Shown: positions 1 through 10,103 of the stretch, one piece after another
Numbering within the stretch: position 1 is the first letter of the stretch
Layout: the number at the start of each line of letters is the position of its first letter
Origin: Quillaja saponaria
Taxonomy: Eukaryota > Streptophyta > Magnoliopsida > Fabales > Quillajaceae
NCBI GenBank assembly: GCA_029379385.1
Contig: CM055615.1
Span: 372,001 to 436,000, forward strand
Direction of reading: 5' to 3'
Length of the DNA stretch: 64,000 bases
Translations under genes and position numbers: made by a program
The notes under the pieces: model-generated
What the model saw: only the letters and a program-made list of their open reading frames with translations
What the model was told of the DNA's origin: nothing
Databases searched by the model: none

Positions 1-1714
1 GATATTTGTAGGATTGCTTAGCAAAGGGAAAGACGAACTAAAGACTTAAATCGTATTAAGTGCATTAAGGATGAGACTGATAGGGTTTTAGTTAAAAAAG
101 ACGAGATTAGTGAGAGATGGAAAACTTATTTCGATACTTTATTTAATAGAGAGTCAAGGGGTAATTTTAGGTACCTGATGACGTATTTTATGATATGAAC
201 CGCCAATTTGTTCATCAGATTAGAGCACATGATGTTAAAGAAGTTATTCATAAGATGAAGGATAGTAAGGTAATGGGCCCAAATGATATTTCAATAGAAG
301 TTTGGAGATGCCTAGGAAATATTGGAGTAACTTGGCTTACAAATCTTTTTAACAAGATTTTAGTAACAAAAAAAATGCCTAATGAGTGAAGTAAAAGTAT
401 GTTGATCCCTATTTATAAGAATAAAGGAGATATTCAAAGTTGTACGAATTATCAAGTAATAAAACTTATTAGCCATACAATGAAGCTTTGGGAGAGAGTG
501 ATTGAGCGTAGGCTTAGGAATGAGACTCTAGTTTCTAAGAATCAAATTGGGTTTATGCTAGGAATATCTAAAATAGAGGCTATTTTCTTACTTAGGAAAT
601 TAATGGAGAAATATAGAGAAAAGAAAAAGGATATTTACATGGCCTTTATTGATTTAGAAAAAGCGTATGATAAAGTACCAAGACAAGTCTTGTAGTGGGT
701 ACTCGAGAAGATGAAGGTCCCAACTAAATATGTAGAAGTTATTAAAGATATGTATGAGGGAGTAATGACTAAGTTGCGGACCATAGATGGTATGATTGAA
801 GAGTTCCCGATCATGATAAGTGTTCACCAAGGTTCATCCTTAAGTCATTACCTATTTGCTTTAGTCATGGATGAATTTACCTATAATATTCAAGATAAGG
901 CTCCTTGGTGCATGCTATTTGCCGATGATATTGTGTTGGTAGACGAAACTAGAAAATGTTTAAATTTCAAACTAAAAATGTGGAGGAACGCGTTAGAATC
1001 TAAAGGCCTTAGATTCTAACGAACAAAAACTGAGTATATGGAGTGCGATTTTAGTGAAACTAAAGGAGGCCCGAATGAAATAATTTTGGACGGTCAAATA
1101 ATCCCTACAAATGATGTGTTTAAGTATTTAGGGTCATTTATACAAAAAGATGGTGTAATTGAGCATTATGTAAACCATATAATTAAGGCAAGGTGGGTAA
1201 AGTGGCGAAGTGCTTCGGGAGTTTTATATGATCCTAAAATCCCGAATAGATTGAAAGGAAAATTTTACAGGTCTGCAATGAGACTAGTTATGCAGTATGG
1301 TACCGAATGTTAGGCAGTTAAGAAGCAACATTTGCATAAGATGGGAGTAGCCGAAATGAGAATGTTGAAATGGATGATAAGACATACAAGAAAGGATAAA
1401 ATAAAGAATGAGGAGATCTGTAAGAAGGTGGAAGTAGCACCTATTGAGGAGAAAATGAGGGAGAATCGCTTACGTTAGTTTGGACATATCCAATGTCGGT
1501 CAATAGATGCAGTAGCTAAGAAAGGTGACTTGGTACAGGTGTTAGGTGTTAGACGGGATAAGGGGAGACCGAAACTTACATGGGGGTAGTCATCTAAAAA
1601 GATATGGCTGTGCTAGGGATTAATGAAAATGTTGTCTCGGATCAATGCAAATAGAAGAAAATGATTTATATAGCCGACCCTAACTAGTTTGGGATTTAAG
1701 ATTTAGTTGAGTTG
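1..1714 (+). mobile_element. RTE-type LINE, degenerate reverse-transcriptase part
   Basis: Broken reading frames in the same direction give, in order, the linker before the RT domain (KDEISERWKTYFDTLF), the RT fingers and palm (YKNKGDIQSCTNY; FIDLEKAYDKVPRQVL), the catalytic FADD box near 918-929 ([13 protein letters not shown]) and the post-RT region (YLGSFIQKDG, KWRSASGVLYD, KQHLHKMGVAEMRML). This order and wording match plant RTE-clade LINEs. Stops and frameshifts near 22, 389, 693, 1017 and 1311 make it inactive. The endonuclease half lies beyond the left edge. The 3' end, around an ACTAGTTTGGGATT motif and a short TTGAG-rich tail near 1690-1714, is where RLP-cluster sequence resumes. Confidence 0.9.
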
Positions 1715-1804
1715 ACTTCATATACCGGAAATTTTTTGCTCATGATGCCCCATGACATTAGAACAATTGCTTCCTGTCCATTCAATGAATATGATATGCT
1801 GCAA

Positions 1805-2145
1805 TATCTTCATAATCGAGGCTATTATAAGCTAAATTCAGCTTCTTGAGAAATTGGAGACTGAATATAGTTTGAATTGCCAACCCCACCAGTGATCGAT
1901 TCTTGGCTCAGGTCAAGACTAGCAACACGCCCCTCGCTGCAGGTCACGCCTATCCAGTTACAGACTTACAGCAATCAAGAATTTGATTCCATTGCACCAG
2001 TTTTGTGGATGTTTCAGGACTGAAAATGAGGTTGTTCTTTAGTTGGAGCAACAAGGATTGCTGGTCGCCTAAACAATTGCCGGACACCATAAAGCTATTG
2101 ATGATAAGATACATTGAGCAGAAGGGTATCAAGAAAAGCCATGAA
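1805..2145 (-). pseudogene. Inverted LRR-RLP N-terminal fragment
   Basis: On the minus strand this reads as the start of the local RLP family: a broken signal-peptide region, then the N-terminal cap (CLGDQQSLLLQLKNNL, SPETSTKLVQW) with the paired cysteines of the LRRNT, then remnants of the first LRRs down to about 1805. It is the only RLP piece in the window opposite to the array. The start codon context is lost and the frame is interrupted (DCCKSVTG is followed by a stop). It lies between the LINE and a plus-strand RLP C-terminal fragment, so the locus was rearranged as well as truncated. Confidence 0.85.
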
Positions 2146-2239
2146 AATCTTGGAGTTGTCGTTGAAAGAAAGAGAAGAAGACCTCAGTTGTTGGAGATTG
2201 AACAAGTGACAGTATTAATAGCAGAATGAAGACCCAAGA

Positions 2240-2970
2240 AAAAATTGAACTTCAGAAAATTCAACTATTGGTACGTTCTCTTGCCACGTACTCTTGGCCT
2301 ACTTCATGAGCTCTATTCTTGCTTGACACATTGTATTACTCAATGGGAGGCAGCTAAACTTAAATATTGATGATTTTTTTTTTTTTTTTTTCTGATATAG
2401 AAATTCTTTGCTAAATCATATCATGTTTGTTTTCTTATTTTTCCTATTAAAGTGTATATAAGAAAACAGATAAATTTTGTAAAATAAAAAATTTAGTATG
2501 ATATTTTTTTTCTTTTGGTACATGAAGAGAAAATGGATATAACTGTTATATTACATACACGTGTGTGCACATATTTTTATATTGTCTTCACTGTCAAAAT
2601 CAAATTTACAAATCCTAAGGACATGATTTTGACAAACCATGTGTTTATGGACAATTTATATGTGGAAGGAAAAATATCTCAAATGTTGGCATTGACGTTG
2701 AACTAACTTTGAAATAGAGGTCCATAAGTGATGGGTCACTTTTTCCCAATTTATTGGAAATTCTTATTCATAAGTGTTATTTGGGGTATGGCAAATATGT
2801 GGATTACTTTCTTAGGAGGACCTTTCTTCAGCTGAATATTGAATATGAAAGCTATGGAGGAGGAAGATTCAGAGTTCTGAGGTGGATTAATTATAGCTAG
2901 TAGTTCAGTTGGTCTATTACACGCTACATACATGCAAGTTTATTGAATTTGTGGGTATGTAAAATGTACA
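2240..2970 (+). pseudogene. RLP C-terminal fragment with its upstream spacer
   Basis: Positions 2740-2898 encode a relic of the RLP3-type cytoplasmic tail (RRTFLQLNIEYESYGG, then FRVLRW). It is preceded by an AT-rich spacer with a T-run (2372-2390). The same spacer plus tail recurs at 8870-9530 and 13780-14235, and part of it at 47940-48035, so this is a repeated unit. It has no ectodomain or start codon. It is non-coding debris. Confidence 0.75.
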
Positions 2971-3556
2971 AAATTTACGCATATTTTATGTTAAGATTTT
3001 TTAATTATAATGAGTGATACTAATGACAGAATCTTTAATCACTTAGTCATAAAACTTTGATATCACTAAGTCATAAAACTTTAATCACTAAGTTTTGATC
3101 TCTTCCATTTAATTGATAAACAAATATACTTAAAAAGAAAAATAGTGAGAATACCATGACTTTTATAAGCTTCCTATCAAATTTTCCAGTGAATGCTTTT
3201 GGCTTTTTTGATACATAATTCAATTGTATTTACTTTTGGAAAGAAATTTAAATTTGTAAAATAATGGAGCCCAAGCATGGTTCGTGACTTCAGAAATTGA
3301 TACTAAACTAACCTTAAAGCCTTTTCCATATTTTCCTCTTTCTTTCACATTCTTCCTAATTGTGCATGGTACTTCCTAGACTAGAAAATTTTGCTCATTC
3401 TAAGTGGTGCGCCCTTTTCCCTGGTTCCCCATGACATTACAATTGCTTCCTGTCCATTCAATGAATATGGTATAATTAAAAATCTGCAAAGAGTGAGATA
3501 TCCTTAATTAATATAACAAATTAAATTAGACTGTAGTCTAAAGGCACCAACTGATC
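2971..3556. repeat. RLP downstream-module copy
   Basis: No gene is seen. The sequence (for example CATGGTTCGTGACTTCAG near 3278, and the 3425-3470 stretch ending in TTGCTTCCTGTCC) is repeated at 34240-34600, with pieces at 1735-1795 and 9785-9835. It is a copy of the spacer that lies downstream of RLP genes here. Confidence 0.7.
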
Positions 3557-3690
3557 TTATGAAGATTTTGGAATTAGTTCAATTGATTGGAGTTTCTTAA
3601 GTGTTGAACTGGGTTTAGCTTTAGGCCTAAGGGCCCCTTTTGTTTTGGGAAAAAAAAATGAAGTGGATAAATTATCTAATACTTTCAGAT
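3557..3690 (+). pseudogene. RLP transmembrane-region scrap
   Basis: The plus strand reads as a decayed version of the RLP3 segment around the membrane helix (the ELIPIDWSFLSVELGL, LGLRAPFVL region), followed by an A-run and stops. Equivalent scraps at equivalent places in the repeat lie at 38700-38890, 53690-53850 and 61970-62120. Each intergenic region therefore carries an old RLP C-terminus left by an earlier round of duplication. Confidence 0.7.
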
Positions 3691-5278
3691 TTTCGACTAA
3701 TGAATTTGTGAGTGTATATAATGCACAAGTTTTATGCATATATATTGCATTAAGATTTAATTATTAAAGTCGAAGAGATCAATAATTAAATTACGAAACT
3801 TTAATGTCATACGAGACACTATAAATGAATTTTGATCAATGGAGTGGGTAATATATCTCAAAAAGAAAAATATAAAGAAATTAACGCCATGAATTTCATA
3901 AGTTTCCCTTACCATACTTTTCAAGTCAAAGGTTTTGGCTTTTTTGATACTTGATTTTAGTCAAAAGTTGGTATTAAACTAACCTTGAAACTTTGTACAT
4001 ATTTTCTTTCTGTCTTTCATTTTCTTCCCAATTGTGCAAGATGCTTCATTACTTCATAGACTAGAAATATTTGCTCATTCAGTCATTCATGAGAGATACA
4101 TATTCAAAATAGCAAATTAAAGGTATTACTTGAGTCCCTGGTTTCCCTTGTATTCCTAAACTAGGTTAGAATTTGTAATGCAGAGACCAAAGGCACCCTG
4201 ATTTATTAATCAAAATTTTAGATGTTGAATAAAAATTTTGAAAGTGGGATTTCAACCAGCTCTGCTGTATTCCCTTGTTTAAAATCCTGTTTTGAGACTT
4301 TGATGAATAATGTTTGTTATATATTTTCAGTACACTCAAACTTCGCCTGTATTGAGTTCTCTCAACAAAGTCAGTTTAGTCAGATAAAGAAAAATGACTT
4401 GCAACATGTTAACTCATAGATATGGATCTAAGACAAAACTAGTTGTAACACCCTCCATTTTTTCTCTGGAAACTGGATTTATAGATTTATAAAACACAGT
4501 GCCCTTGGTTTAGTTCAGATAGTAGGAGAGGATAAAGATGTACACAAAAGTTGTAGGTTCGATCCTTGAAAACTCATGAAAAACTTGTGAAATTTTCCCA
4601 TTTGAACCCCATGTAGTTACAGAAGTTCATATGAGTGAATCATAATTAGAAATAAAATCACAAATTAGAAGTTAAGACAATTAATTAACAATCAGACTTA
4701 GACTTGAACAAGTCTCAATAAGAAAAAGTCTATGAAATCAATATCAGAAATAAAGGTGATGCAAAACTAGTGTTTTCTTATAATAGAAATATCCAAAGAA
4801 AAGTGATACGTTCATACATCTCAATAGGAGTGACTGAATGCATGAAAGAAGCCATTCTCATGGAAATTGTAATGCAAGAAGACTAGGCAGTGGGAAAGAG
4901 AAGACTTTTGAGTTCTAAATTTTCTGGAGGATTACAAGGAAATTTAAGAGAACCTTAGATTAAGTTAACAACCAAAGAATGGGACCAGAGTCCTTGTCCT
5001 ATTTTATCAAGAAAATTGATCAAGAAATAAGGCTGACAAAGAAACGCGTCCAAATACATAAGCAAACAGCTAACTACTAACGTTGCACAAATACATTCAT
5101 ACGCCGTTTACTTTGATGGCTTTTACCTCTGACCATCTATCTAATTCTCTCCAAAATCTCACCTTTTTCCCTGTTCTGCTTCTTTTCCTTCCTCTGCCTC
5201 TCGGTCTACACTTTCGGTTACCGTTCCTTCTAAACCCAGTATTTTTGTCCACCACGACTTTCACTCAAAGGAATGACT
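3691..5278. repeat. RLP upstream-module copy (orphan, no gene follows)
   Basis: This copy matches the DNA that leads into RLP4 (53850-55740) and RLP5 (62120-63870), and also 38890-41057. It ends with the promoter/5'-leader segment (AAACGCGTCC near 5042, TTTACCTCTGACCATC near 5124, CACTCAAAGGAATGACTG near 5265). At about 5278 the similarity stops and unrelated AT-rich DNA follows, so the gene it once served is gone. It contains the tRNA-like SINE head at 4490-4600. Confidence 0.75.
4490..4600 (+). mobile_element. tRNA-related SINE-like head, copy 1
   Basis: An A-box-like stretch (TTTAGTTCAGATAGTAGG, about 4509-4526) is followed about 30 nt later by a B-box-like GGTTCGATCC (4556-4565), the spacing of an RNA polymerase III internal promoter. 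It does not fold convincingly as a functional tRNA. The same sequence occurs at 39950-40060 and 44120-44230 inside the duplicated upstream module, so one insertion was copied with the module. The family is not identified and the 3' end is not defined. Confidence 0.45.
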
Positions 5279-6060
5279 GTTGGGTCTGTTTGGTTTGGCA
5301 GCAACGAGGATGCATCAGACCATGGTCTTCGCCTTCACTGCTTTTTTGGCGTGTTCAAAATTCATGGTTTTTGATCATAGTTTTGCTAGCAAATTTGTGT
5401 GTAAATTATCAAAAAAAGTTTTAATTTATTATGTTTTAAAATACAATTATTTTTATTCGGTTTTATGACCATGGTTTGAAAAACATATTTGTGTAAAAAT
5501 TGCCAAGAGAGATTACTTTGACGATTGGGAAATAAAAAGGCACGTTTGGGAAAAATGTTGGCAAATGAAATAAGATTCACTTTATATTTATGTCAATATA
5601 TTCTGCATTAATTTAAATAAGTTCCACTTTATATTGATTTTGTTATAAAAATAAACTAATTTTTATATAATTTTGATTTTTAATTGAAATTAAACAAATT
5701 TTTATTCAGTTTTAATTTTAACTGAAATTAAATTAATTCTTATTTTGTTTTAATTTTTAATTGAAATTAAATTATTTTTGTTCATTTTTTATGTTTTATT
5801 CAAATTAAACTATTTTTTATCCAAATTAAATTATTTTAGGCATTATTTATTCAAATTTAAATCTAATAAATGATATACTCAAAAAAGTGCTTGAAATATT
5901 TTAGCAAAATAGAAAAATTCAATTAAAGAAAAAAAAATTGAATTACAATAAAAGACAAAAATAAAAACAAATCCTAAACTTAAAAAAATAAAAATATGGA
6001 CATAAAAAATGCTAAAGAAAAATAAGAAAAATAAAAAATACAATGCTTCAAAACATATTC
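5279..6060. repeat. AT-rich low-complexity block
   Basis: No gene is seen. Positions 5640-5840 hold several imperfect copies of a roughly 50-bp unit built on TTTTAATTGAAATTAAA. The left boundary coincides with the break in the RLP upstream module. The sequence starting near 5285 (GGTCTGTTTGGTTTGGC) resembles a transposon terminus, but no matching inverted end was found. Confidence 0.45.
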
Positions 6061-6760
6061 AATCCTCTCTATTCTATCTTAAGTTTGTACTCAAGTCAGT
6101 TGACTTGAGTGATTCAATCATTTATTGTGGTAAATGTTTCTCTGTTTACCGACACTTGCATGATATCAGCGGCTTCAACATCTTTCTAGCTGTGGATATT
6201 GAATCCAGGAAAAGGCAACTTTTGTAACTTGCCTAAGACCTCTCGTTTGGTGGAGATTGATCTATCAAAAGAGTTTTGGCTCGAGGATGATGAGGGACGA
6301 GATTGTGCTATTTGTTGCTGAGTTAAATTCACTAGCAAACTAATGTTCTGATCAATGGCAATGATGGCTCCTTTTTTGGATTTCTTCTTGCTCCTTTGTG
6401 AAGCACTAGGGCCAGTTGCAAGTCAGTGTAGGTGATGCAAACAGTATGTCTGGTGCGAGAATCTGTATATCACCCAAATATTGTGCGTACATATTGAAAT
6501 TTCTAAATTTAGGAGATTCATCAAATTCATTTCCTACAATAGAACCATATCTAGAATTTGTGGGAGGAGTAGGTATGTAGCCAACTTCATATTCATCAAA
6601 ATCATCACCCCTGAAGTATAGGTACCATTGAAAAGAAAGTTCAACTCGTCAGCCTACTTGAAACTCTTGTTCTTGAATTTCAAGACTTTCTTGCCATGTA
6701 CCTCTAGGAATGTTTTCAGTCAATTTCATGCTCTAGGATTTAAATTTTTTTAATTAAGTT
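6061..6760 (-). pseudogene. Relic of a Myb/SANT-like transposon-associated protein
   Basis: Minus-strand frames give, in order, DDFDEYEVGYIPTPPTNSRYG, NMYAQYLGDIQILAPDILF, a basic RSKKKSKKGAIIAIDQNISL segment and LTQQQIAQS, with frameshifts between them. The acidic/proline stretch, then a basic SKK segment, then a leucine/glutamine helix resembles the C-terminal half of plant Myb/SANT-like proteins that accompany Harbinger-type elements. I did not see the SANT domain. The assignment rests on pattern memory and could be wrong; the presence of a degraded protein-coding stretch on this strand is more secure. Confidence 0.4.
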
Positions 6761-7334
6761 AAATTCTCTAATTCTCTTATTATGCATAAATAAGTAAGTC
6801 TACCTAATTTGATGATAAAATGACCAAAAAAAACTTTACAAGATATAAAAACAACTTACATACGTTATTATCCTTATGTTAATTATGGTTATTTGTTAAT
6901 TCATAACATACAAACAGAATGGAACTTGACTGAGAAATTTTGAATCTTGAATGAGAAAATTGATTAAGAAATTTTTTGAAGGATCGCACTGAAAATTGAT
7001 ATAATCATGAAAGAGTAAAATAGTAGAGAAGCCTAAATTATACTACTAAAACTAACTTCAAATAAATCTTATTTTTTAAGTTGAATTTTTTTTACCACTT
7101 CCATGTAAAAAAATATTAACTACCTATAATATTAATTACGTATAAATTTTTTTTAAAAAGAATAACATAAATTTTAAAAGCTAATAGATTTATGATATAA
7201 TCATTAATTAAAAATTAAAAAATAAAAATTAAGAAGATGCTTTCATCGTCTTATTTCATATTTTATTTAAAAAAAATTAAAGAAAAAGAAATTATTTTCA
7301 TGAATAAATTTATATAATCCATGTTTTTTTCTAC
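6761..7334. other. AT-rich intergenic DNA
   Basis: I see no gene. The 7090-7330 part resembles RLP 3'-flank sequence also present near 34000-34200, 52250-52500 and 60530-60770 (long A/T runs, a TTATTTCATA motif). Confidence 0.5.
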
Positions 7335-8770
7335 AAGTTCATGAAACAACGTGAGATAAGAAATGTTAGGTTAGGGCTTTCTAATGATGGTTCTAACCTA
7401 TTTGGTAATTCAAGTGCCTCGACTACGTGTTGGCCTGTTTTTGTTATTTTATACAATCTTCCACCCAACTTATGCATGAAGTAAAATTCCTTATTCCTAA
7501 CCTTGGTCCATGGACAATATGTATCTTCACATTTGATGCTCACAAGAAATAAAATTTCTTATTGAAAACTTCACTTTTGTGGACAATTAGTGATTTTTGT
7601 GAATATGAGATGTTATCTTGGTGGAGTATGCATAGAATACTTGCTTGTCCAGTTTGTATGCAAAAGACTAAATTATTTACATCGAAACATGGTAGTGTAT
7701 AAGAAATGTTGGTTTGATTGTCATAGATATAGTTTTTACCAATGAATCATCCATTCGAAAGAATAAAAATACTTTAAAAAAAAAAATAACTCTTGAGAAA
7801 TTGACTTTGCCCCATGTTTTAGTAGTGCAGAAATGAAGAGGCATGTATTTAAACATAAACAAATCGTTTTCAATTTAAAAAGTAGCAAGCAAAAGATTTT
7901 TGGAAAGGAAAACAATCACAACTGGGCAAAGCATAACATTTTTTTAGAATTACCATATTGGGAGAATAATTTTGTTTGATATAATTTGGACATTATGCAT
8001 ATTGAGATTTATTTATTTATTATTATTCTTAATATTTAACAATGTATTCAAAAAAAGCATGTGAGGATTTGCGAGTATTATGTAAGTGTCCTGAATTGGA
8101 GTTGCAGTCAACAAATGACAACATGATGAAGCCAAAAGCCACTATGTCTTAATGAATGATCAAGTTAAAGAAGTCTATGACTGAATTAAGCAATTGCATT
8201 AAATTATTACATATCCAACATTTCTCGTGTGTTAATGTTGATGAGAATAAGCTATACGGTATGAAGTCTTGACTGTCATGTGTGCTTTTAGAGGTTGTTT
8301 CCATTGGTTACACATGACTTTTTGTTTAGCAAATGTGGTGTTGATGCAATTGAGCTAATTTTTTGTTGACATATGTTCCATTCAGATAAATGTTAAGCTT
8401 ATGGTTCAACTGGAAGTCGAAATAATGTACAGATTGAAAACAATATATATTTCCAGGTCTCTTTTATTTAAAGAAGCATCTAAACGTACATCTACCATAT
8501 GAAATTAAAGTTGAAGCCCTCTTGTAATATTGTTGAATGTATCCATTTCAAACGTTTTGTATTAAAAAAAAATATATATTGCATTGCTCAATATTCAATT
8601 CATCATCAATAAATCATAATATAGTCACAATTTTTTAACCATTTGTTATTATTACATGCATGAATGATTTAAAGAGAAAAATTTGCAATATGGCACGTGT
8701 AGAAGGTTTATTTGTCATGAGTGCTTGTTAGAAGAGCTTTCAAACTTTTATGCAGTGTAATTTCAACCAC
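7335..8770 (+). mobile_element. CACTA (En/Spm) TNP2 transposase remnant, longest copy
   Basis: Plus-strand frames carry in order the TNP2 hallmarks: EIRNVRLGLSNDGSN, PVFVILYNLPPNLCMK, the WTISDF / MLSWWSMH / ACPVCMQKTK stretch, CWFDCHR, PMNHPF, the HNWAKHN ... ELPYWENN ... LDIMHIE region, then the C-terminal part (KPKA, VLMNDQ, KLYGMKSHDCHV, LPLVTHDFL, DLKRKICNMARVEG). Many stops and frameshifts disrupt it and no terminal inverted repeats are seen. Shorter 3' fragments of the same transposase are scattered between 41 and 48 kb. It cannot be active. Confidence 0.9.
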
Positions 8771-8869
8771 ACATTCGTACAATTCTATACATAAGATACA
8801 AAAAAGTTCTTTAAAACGATGATGCAGAGGAATATTGTCATGAGCTCTAACTTCTTACTTGACATCTTG

Positions 8870-9535
8870 CATCTTGCATTTTGCATTACTCAATGTGAGG
8901 CAGCAAAACTTAGATTTTGATGATTTTTTTATATATATTTTTTATATAGAAATTCTTTGCTAAATCAAATCAATTTTGTTTTCTTATTGTTCCTATTAAA
9001 GTATGTATATAAGAAAACAGATAAATTTTATATATAAAAAAAGATTGAGTATGATATAAATATATATTTTTGGGTACATGAAGAGAAAATGGATAAAACT
9101 AAACATATACGGGTGTACACATTTTTATGTTGTCTTCACTATCAAAAATTTACAAATCCTGTTTTATCTATCTAGGGAGAAGGACATGACTTTTATAAAT
9201 CATAGAAACGCCAACCCTAACAAGGGGATTTTTACGTACTTTAGTCCCAACCAGTGTTTATGGAAAAAATTACATGTGGAATAATTTCTCTCAAATGTTG
9301 ACATTGACTTTGAACTAACTTTGAAACAGAGAGGTCTAAAAGTGATGGGTCTCTCAAATGTTGAAATTGACTTTGAAACAGAGAAGTCTAAAAGTGATGG
9401 GTCACCTATCCCCAATTCAATTCAATTTCTTATTCGTAAGGGTTATTTTGGGGTATTGCAAAAATGTAGATTACATTCTTTGAAGGATATTTCTAATCCA
9501 TAGCTTCAGAGTTCTAAGGTGGAGTAATTAGCTAG
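8870..9535 (+). pseudogene. RLP C-terminal fragment with spacer, second copy
   Basis: Same unit as 2240-2970: spacer with CATGAAGAGAAAATGGAT near 9077, then a decayed RLP tail near 9400-9527 ending in a version of the FRVLRW terminus. It follows directly after the TNP2 remnant, a junction seen again (shorter) near 43450 and 47820. It contains a short internal duplication (a CTCAAATGTTGA-containing stretch at about 9291 and 9353). Confidence 0.7.
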
Positions 9536-10103
9536 TGGTTTATTACATGCAAGTTTATTGAATTTGTCGACAAGGTATAACCTTGTTCATATTTTGTGTT
9601 AAAATGTAATTATCATAATGAGGGACAATAATTATTGGATTTTTGATCACTTGGTCATAAAACTTTGATATTATGTTGCAACTTCATGAATAAATTTTGA
9701 TCTCTTACACTTAATTACTGTACTGAACATATTACTTTTAAAAAAAATAGTGAGAATACCATGACTTTCATGAGCTTTCCTTCCAAATTATGCTCATGAT
9801 GCCCCATGACATTAGAACAATTGCTTCTTGTTCGATATGATTAAAAATCTGAAAGAAAGAAAAGAAAAACAGAGATACCCTTATTGAATATGCTGTATGA
9901 AAGCATCGAGTCTGTCAATGGAAATTAGGACAAGACCAGGAAGATGAAAAGAGAAGACTTGTGAATTCTGATGAGGATAAAAGGGGATCTAACAGAAGCT
10001 TTAGATTAAGTAAACAGCCAAAAGAATAGAACCCATTCATAGTCATTGTCTTGTCTTACGTCTAATCCACTGAATAAGTGGTTATCTTTTGCAATCGCCT
10101 CCA
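9536..10103 (+). promoter_or_regulatory. RLP1 upstream region
   Basis: No gene is seen. The last 200 bp (GAAGACTTGTGAATTCTGAT near 9953, AACAGCCAAAAGAATAGAACC near 10012) match the upstream DNA of RLP2 and RLP3 (around 15065-15150 and 48115-48220). Unlike those, this copy lacks the upstream ATG that opens a short leader frame, and no clear TATA box is visible. Regulatory function is inferred only from position. Confidence 0.4.

Noticed and set aside
4509..4570. Functional tRNA gene
   Set aside because: A- and B-box-like sequences are present, but no acceptor stem or anticodon arm could be paired, so it is listed as SINE-like only.
5279..5560. hAT- or MITE-type element starting at GGTCTGTTTGGTTTGGC
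   Set aside because: No matching inverted end or target duplication was found in the following 2 kb.
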